Shown here: piece after piece, positions 59,935-64,000 of the stretch
How positions within the stretch are numbered: position 1 is the stretch's first letter
How the letters are laid out: each line of letters starts with the position of its first letter
Origin: CAZIAK01 sp964537035
GTDB lineage: Bacteria > Planctomycetota > B15-G4
Length of the DNA: 64,000 nt
Reading direction: 5' to 3'
Assembly: GCA_964537035.1 (NCBI GenBank)
Contig: CAZIAK010000007.1
Coordinates: 1 to 64,000 of the forward strand
Position numbers and translations under genes: made by a program
Notes under the pieces: generated by a model
Database searches by the model: none
Told to the model about the DNA's origin: nothing
What the model saw: the letters and a program-made list of their open reading frames with translations, nothing else

Positions 59935-62049
59935 ATGAGTACATTCCTCCTCTTCATCCCTCGCATGCTGGCGGTCATCGCCATCGCTGTGGTGGGCATC
60001 TGGTTGCTCGTCAAGGTCCTCATGGGCCTTGGCTGGATGGTCGGCAGCGCAGCGCGAGGCGTGAGCAGCGTCTTCGGCCGGATCGGGGCCTTCATCGCGG
60101 GCATGATCGGGGATGCAGCCCGTTTCATCGGCGGCCTGGTGACTTGCCTGGTCTTCGTCCCCCTGACCATCTTCAACATCGCCTTGGGTCGCTGGTCTGC
60201 CGCCAACCATTACGGCAAGGCCTTGGAACGCGAGGCGGTCGGTGTCGGCACAGCGGTCTACCGCCTCACCCTGGGCCATGTCTCCAAGCTCTTCGGGCTG
60301 ACCAGCCTCACCGACGGCATCGAGCGCCGCGTCCCTGATGCCATGCGCCGAGCCCCAGGGCCGGACAGCCCCAGTGGCCGCCCCGACGCCTTTCCCGACT
60401 ACACGATCGTGGGCTCTCTCCCCTCCGGCGGATCGGGGGCTCGGCTGTACCTGGCCGAACCCAGCGAAGCCAAACAGGCGGGGTTCAAGGCCACCGGGGT
60501 CGCCTCCCCCAACCGCGTGGTCATCAAGTCTTTCTCCCTGGGCCACGGCTCGACAATGCCCCAGATCGTGCGAGAGAGCAGAGCCCTGGAGGCCGCCCGA
60601 AAGCTGGGCTTGGTCTTGGAGCACGAGCTCGGCGGCAGCTGCTTCTGGTACGTGATGCCCTACGTTCCGGGCGAAGACCTGAACATCGTCAGCCAGCGCA
60701 TGCACGACGAGTCAGGTGCCGACGGCCTGGGCCCGCGCCAGCTGGACAAGGCCCTGGGCTACACCGCCGACCTGCTGCAGATCGTCCATCGCTTTCACAC
60801 CCACGGCCTGTGGCACAAGGACATCAAGCCGAACAACATCATCGTCTCCGAGGGCCGGGTGCATCTCGTCGATCTGGGCCTGATCACGCCACTGGCCTCG
60901 GCCATGACCCTGACCACACACGGCACCGAGTACTTCCGTGATCCCGAGCTGGTGCGCTTGGCCATGCGCGGGGTCAAGGTGAACGAAGTCGATGGAGTCA
61001 AGTTCGACATCTACGCCGTGGGTGCCGTGCTGTTCTCCATGATCGAGAACTCGTTCCCCGCTCACGGCAACCTGAGTCAGATCAAGGCCAGGTGCCCTGA
61101 GACCCTGCACTGGATCGTCCGCCGGGCCATGGCTGACATCGACAACCGTTACGCCACGGCGGTGGACATGCTCGCCGACCTGCGAGCCGTCATCAGCGCT
61201 CGGGACCCTTACAAGGTCACCCTCGCCCAGCTCCCGTCCATGGCCGGAGACCCCGAGGTGGTGGCAGCCCTCAGCGCCGAGATGACTGCCAACGGCGATC
61301 TCAACGGGCTGAACGTTCCACCTCTCAACATGACGTCCCCGGGGCGCCGCGCTCGAGATCGTGACTCCACCCAACCAGCAAGCCGCCGCCGAGGCTCCCT
61401 GGCTCGGGGAGTCATCGCTGTCGGTGCCCTCGCTGCTGCGTTCCTCGGCGTTCTGGTCGTGATGGAAGGAAGCTCGCCGAGCCATCGCTTCAGCACCTCG
61501 CCCCCGCGGCCCGCGCAGCCAGAGATCAATCACGATCACGAGCACGCCGTGGACACGAGCACGGCGGCGAATCGCACACAACGCCTGTACCCCGAGCGAC
61601 TCTGGGCAGAGCACCGGCCAGAGCCCGCGGTGGTCCTCGTCATCGACGATGTGCCTGTAGCCGCATCGTCAGCGGTTCAGGGTCACGTTGACGACCTCTT
61701 CTCATTGCTTGAGCGGGCCCGCTTCGAGCTGATCCTCGGCAATCGGGAGAACAGCCTCCCCGACGAGCTGGCTCTCGACCTCGACGCCGCAGCCCGCGCC
61801 GCCATCGGCCTGGGAGATCCCCGCCACAGGGACACCTACGAGAGGCTGTCCGAGTTCTTGGCTGAGAATGAGGGCGTCATCGATGCCGTCCTGTGGGTGG
61901 GGCGGGACGAGAAGCCCAATGACATCGTCTTCCAGCTCCTGTGCCCCGACTCTGAAGATCGGGCCGACATGCACGGGATCCTGCGGCCAGGGCGGCCCAC
62001 GCCAGCCGCTGACCTCGCGCCGGGCGAGATGGTCTATAGCGTGCTCTAG
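59935..62049 (+). CDS. membrane Ser/Thr protein kinase with unusual topology
   Basis: 704 residues. Two N-terminal hydrophobic regions (about 8-32 and 62-84), a Hanks-type kinase domain (about 155-425), a third membrane helix at about 491-510, and a C-terminal domain of about 190 residues. Kinase features: Gly-rich loop LPSGGSGARLYLAE, Lys198 (VVIK), Glu214, catalytic HKDIKPNN (Asp296, Asn301) and a DLG (313-315) instead of DFG. The kinase domain thus lies between membrane segments, unlike the usual N-terminal kinase plus one helix. The C-terminal domain has alternating helices (PAVVLVIDDVPVAASSAVQGHVDDLFSLLERARFELIL) without known match. It probably phosphorylates the ECF system or envelope proteins. 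Confidence 0.88.
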   Translation: MSTFLLFIPRMLAVIAIAVVGIWLLVKVLMGLGWMVGSAARGVSSVFGRIGAFIAGMIGDAARFIGGLVTCLVFVPLTIFNIALGRWSAANHYGKALEREAVGVGTAVYRLTLGHVSKLFGLTSLTDGIERRVPDAMRRAPGPDSPSGRPDAFPDYTIVGSLPSGGSGARLYLAEPSEAKQAGFKATGVASPNRVVIKSFSLGHGSTMPQIVRESRALEAARKLGLVLEHELGGSCFWYVMPYVPGEDLNIVSQRMHDESGADGLGPRQLDKALGYTADLLQIVHRFHTHGLWHKDIKPNNIIVSEGRVHLVDLGLITPLASAMTLTTHGTEYFRDPELVRLAMRGVKVNEVDGVKFDIYAVGAVLFSMIENSFPAHGNLSQIKARCPETLHWIVRRAMADIDNRYATAVDMLADLRAVISARDPYKVTLAQLPSMAGDPEVVAALSAEMTANGDLNGLNVPPLNMTSPGRRARDRDSTQPASRRRGSLARGVIAVGALAAAFLGVLVVMEGSSPSHRFSTSPPRPAQPEINHDHEHAVDTSTAANRTQRLYPERLWAEHRPEPAVVLVIDDVPVAASSAVQGHVDDLFSLLERARFELILGNRENSLPDELALDLDAAARAAIGLGDPRHRDTYERLSEFLAENEGVIDAVLWVGRDEKPNDIVFQLLCPDSEDRADMHGILRPGRPTPAADLAPGEMVYSVL

Positions 62050-62070
62050 CAGCCTCTCTCAGAAGGCTGC
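62049..62070. terminator. hairpin between convergent kinase and hydrolase genes
   Basis: GCAGCCT (62049-62055) pairs with AGGCTGC (62064-62070) around CTCTCAGA. It begins in the kinase stop codon. The gap between the two stops is only 32 bases. Confidence 0.55.
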
Positions 62071-62081
62071 CAAAGAGCCTC

Positions 62082-64000
62082 CTAAGGCAGCTCCCAGCGG
62101 TGATTGAACCAGCCCGCCGCGAGCACTCCCCCGTCACCCTCGCTGAGCACCTGGCTGTTGAAGACTACATAGTCCGGGAAGCCCACGCCGGAGACGAACG
62201 GGGCGAGCACGTACGACTCCCGCACCGCTCTCACACCGCTGAAGCCCAGAGCGCCCACCAAGCCACCCGGTCTGGGTCGGACGAACACCGCGACCAGGTC
62301 ATCACCCTCCCACCGTTGCTCACCCAAGCGCACCGAACCCTGGGTCACGACAAGATCGCCTCCCACTGCAGCCTGGCTACGCCAATCGTCAGGCCAGGGC
62401 GCTGAAGACCAGCGGATGGGCTCGCCCTCCTCTGGCAGGAGAGTCGTCCAGGCCGAGTTGCAGGTCGCATTGCCCAGCAAGATGGGATTGCCCGGCGGTG
62501 GCCGCCGAAGGTAGTCGTCGTCCTCCAGGACAGTGACTTGCCCATTGGCCCGGTAGCGCCACTCCTGTGCCAGTTGCTGAGCACGCTGCATCAGCTCGGC
62601 GCTCATGGACGGCCCACCCTGAGTGCCTACCACGAACAGGAAGTCGTCATCGAAGGCCCGCTTGAGGGGCCCACTGCGAGACGGGCGCTTCTCTTCTTGA
62701 TCGAGCTGTCCGTGGCGCCAGCCCCCGTCGTCCTGGATCAAGATGCGTGAGCCTGCCCAGCGACCCAGCTCAAGGGTGCTGCCATCGATCTGCACATGGG
62801 GTACCGGCTCTCCCCCGATCTCCAACACCGCCAGAGCCCGGACGTTCTTCGTCTCGACGGTGGCTGTCTCCGTGTGAGCGTCCCAGCTCGCGGTGACCGA
62901 CGACGGCGAGCCGTATTTCTGGGGTTGGAGCAAGGAAACCCAGAAGTGTGTCGAATCGACCCCGGGATCTACGGACGTGAAGGCGATCTCCGCAGGCGCC
63001 TCCTCGAGAGCACTGCGACGGAACAGCGAGAAGATGCCGGGCCAGTCCGTGCAATCCGCTCCGGCAGAGGCCTCTCCGTCCCACCAATGGCCCGCACCCG
63101 GCTGAAAGTGCCGTTCAGGCGATGCCCCGGCCGCTTCCAGCGCTGCCACCATCGTGTGGGCCTGCGCCGGTTCGACGTTCGTGTCCCCTTCTCCATGGAG
63201 GACGAAGGCCGGCACCTGCACCAGGTTGTCGATCAGGTCCAGCGTTGCCGAAGCACGATCCGCTCCATGCCAGAGCGAGCGGAGACTCCCGTCGGGACGG
63301 CCTCCATAGCTATCGAAACTCTCCCAGCCCGCGCTAGGCGCCACCGCCGCGAAACCGTCGGGATCGTTGGCAGCCAGATGCCAGCTGCCGTGCCCGCCCA
63401 TGGAGTGCCCGGTCACGTAGACTCGACTCCGCCGTACACCGGTTCGGGCCAGGGCGTGTTCCAGCACTTCATAGGCATCCCGACGCCCCCAGTCTTGCCA
63501 GTCGAACCCGAAGGGACTGCGGTTGGTGGGCGCCACAATCCAGAAGTCAGGCTTGGGTGCGTAGGTCACGACCTGACCGAAGGCGTTGACTCCTGCGCCA
63601 TGCAGGCTCAATACCAGCCCGGCGTCTCTCCCCGGCCCCACGGTTGGCCTGTCGACAGCGGGCTCGGCAGGCGCTCCAGGATCAGGAGGCAGCAGCCCGT
63701 AGAACTGCACCGAGCCATCAACCTTCGACACGAAGGTCACCCGGCGGGCTGCGTCTGCCGTCTTGATGGGCAGCTCGAGCGTGGCCAACAACAGTGGCTC
63801 CGCATCATCCGGAGCCCGAATCTCCAGCCGACGCAACCAGGACGTCACTCCGCTGGGGACACTCACGCCGGGTCGCAGGCGCTGATGCAACGTCAGGGTC
63901 TCAACGGCCAAGGGCCGCACGTCGTGGTCCAGGGTGATCAGCGATGGCTCGAACAGCTCATCACCTGCCAGGGCAACCCTCACGCCGCCCAGACTCTCGC
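62082..64000 (-). CDS. polyhydroxybutyrate depolymerase/esterase-like alpha/beta hydrolase, 5' end outside window
   Basis: At least 633 residues; the frame is still open at the window edge (a GTG at 63983 is not necessarily the start). The alpha/beta hydrolase core has SLHGAGVNAFGQ (oxyanion), RVYVTGHSMGGHGSWHLA with the nucleophile Ser, FVLHGEGDTNVEP with the Asp and GAGHWWDG with the His. This is the arrangement of PHB depolymerase and feruloyl-esterase-like enzymes. The N-terminal about 120 residues and C-terminal about 300 residues form strand-rich domains (IEIRAPDDAEPLLLATLELPI; EIAFTSVDPGVDSTHFWVSLLQPQ). The substrate is unknown. Convergent with the kinase gene. Confidence 0.85.
   Translation of the reverse strand, partial: ESLGGVRVALAGDELFEPSLITLDHDVRPLAVETLTLHQRLRPGVSVPSGVTSWLRRLEIRAPDDAEPLLLATLELPIKTADAARRVTFVSKVDGSVQFYGLLPPDPGAPAEPAVDRPTVGPGRDAGLVLSLHGAGVNAFGQVVTYAPKPDFWIVAPTNRSPFGFDWQDWGRRDAYEVLEHALARTGVRRSRVYVTGHSMGGHGSWHLAANDPDGFAAVAPSAGWESFDSYGGRPDGSLRSLWHGADRASATLDLIDNLVQVPAFVLHGEGDTNVEPAQAHTMVAALEAAGASPERHFQPGAGHWWDGEASAGADCTDWPGIFSLFRRSALEEAPAEIAFTSVDPGVDSTHFWVSLLQPQKYGSPSSVTASWDAHTETATVETKNVRALAVLEIGGEPVPHVQIDGSTLELGRWAGSRILIQDDGGWRHGQLDQEEKRPSRSGPLKRAFDDDFLFVVGTQGGPSMSAELMQRAQQLAQEWRYRANGQVTVLEDDDYLRRPPPGNPILLGNATCNSAWTTLLPEEGEPIRWSSAPWPDDWRSQAAVGGDLVVTQGSVRLGEQRWEGDDLVAVFVRPRPGGLVGALGFSGVRAVRESYVLAPFVSGVGFPDYVVFNSQVLSEGDGGVLAAGWFNHRWELP

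Overview
The window is a 64 kb piece of a GC-rich bacterial chromosome from a draft assembly. Three runs of exactly 100 N (7538-7637, 16301-16400, 36035-36134) are scaffold gaps, and all three fall inside genes or between closely packed ones. No rRNA, tRNA, CRISPR array, transposase or phage gene was seen. Gene content points to a Gram-negative with a lipid A-type outer membrane, aerobic respiration and complex signalling. A Planctomycetota lineage fits best: the dehydrogenase C-terminus has DCDGDG...NGDGLPDEC calcium motifs, there is an ECF sigma factor beside a Ser/Thr kinase, an orphan EboE, a b6-like complex with a giant multihaem cytochrome, and FG-GAP proteins. Myxococcota cannot be excluded. 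This assignment is inference from gene style, not from a marker gene.

Layout. 0-7 kb: a secreted PQQ-type sugar dehydrogenase, a PLP aminotransferase, small secreted proteins and lipoproteins, and the most notable locus: a DUF3179 gene (4670-5530) whose frame is crossed by one in-frame UGA at the first position of a CxxC motif. A compact hairpin with a GGUCU loop follows it, so I read it as a selenoprotein. 7-15 kb: an envelope-modification cluster on the minus strand, made of a YejM/PbgA-like sulfatase-fold protein, an OmpR-type regulator, a histidine kinase, an EptA-like phosphoethanolamine transferase and a phosphodiester glycosidase. A direct hexamer repeat and a long inverted repeat lie in its divergent promoter. 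15-29 kb: one long minus-strand haem operon, hemA-hemCD-hemB-hemL-(kinase-regulator)-hemE-hemN-hemY, followed by a DUF2868/DUF3482 pair. The genes overlap or nearly touch, and a complete two-component system sits inside. 29-38 kb: a PLP decarboxylase, a large secreted protein of unknown function, a DUF442-type phosphatase-like lipoprotein, EboE, then a DEAD-box helicase - RsgA - CobW-type GTPase operon on the plus strand. 38-45 kb: a minus-strand respiratory operon encoding a HEAT-repeat membrane protein, Rieske protein, split b6/subunit IV-type cytochrome b and an eight-haem membrane-anchored cytochrome c. 45-51.5 kb: a plus-strand operon of ABC ATPase, permease, PDZ lipoprotein and two FG-GAP proteins, each start overlapping the previous stop. 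51.5-64 kb: NRDE/TANGO2 protein, persulfide dioxygenase-rhodanese, MscS channel, SEC-C protein, RfbC, thioesterase, a coiled-coil membrane protein, an ECF-type sigma factor, a membrane Ser/Thr kinase and the 3' part of a polyesterase-like hydrolase.

The genes form three functional blocks: haem synthesis, a haem-rich quinol:cytochrome c oxidoreductase that would use that haem, and an outer-membrane/stress block. At several operon heads a TANNAT hexamer lies 7-9 bases before the ATG, which suggests that leaderless transcription is common in this organism.
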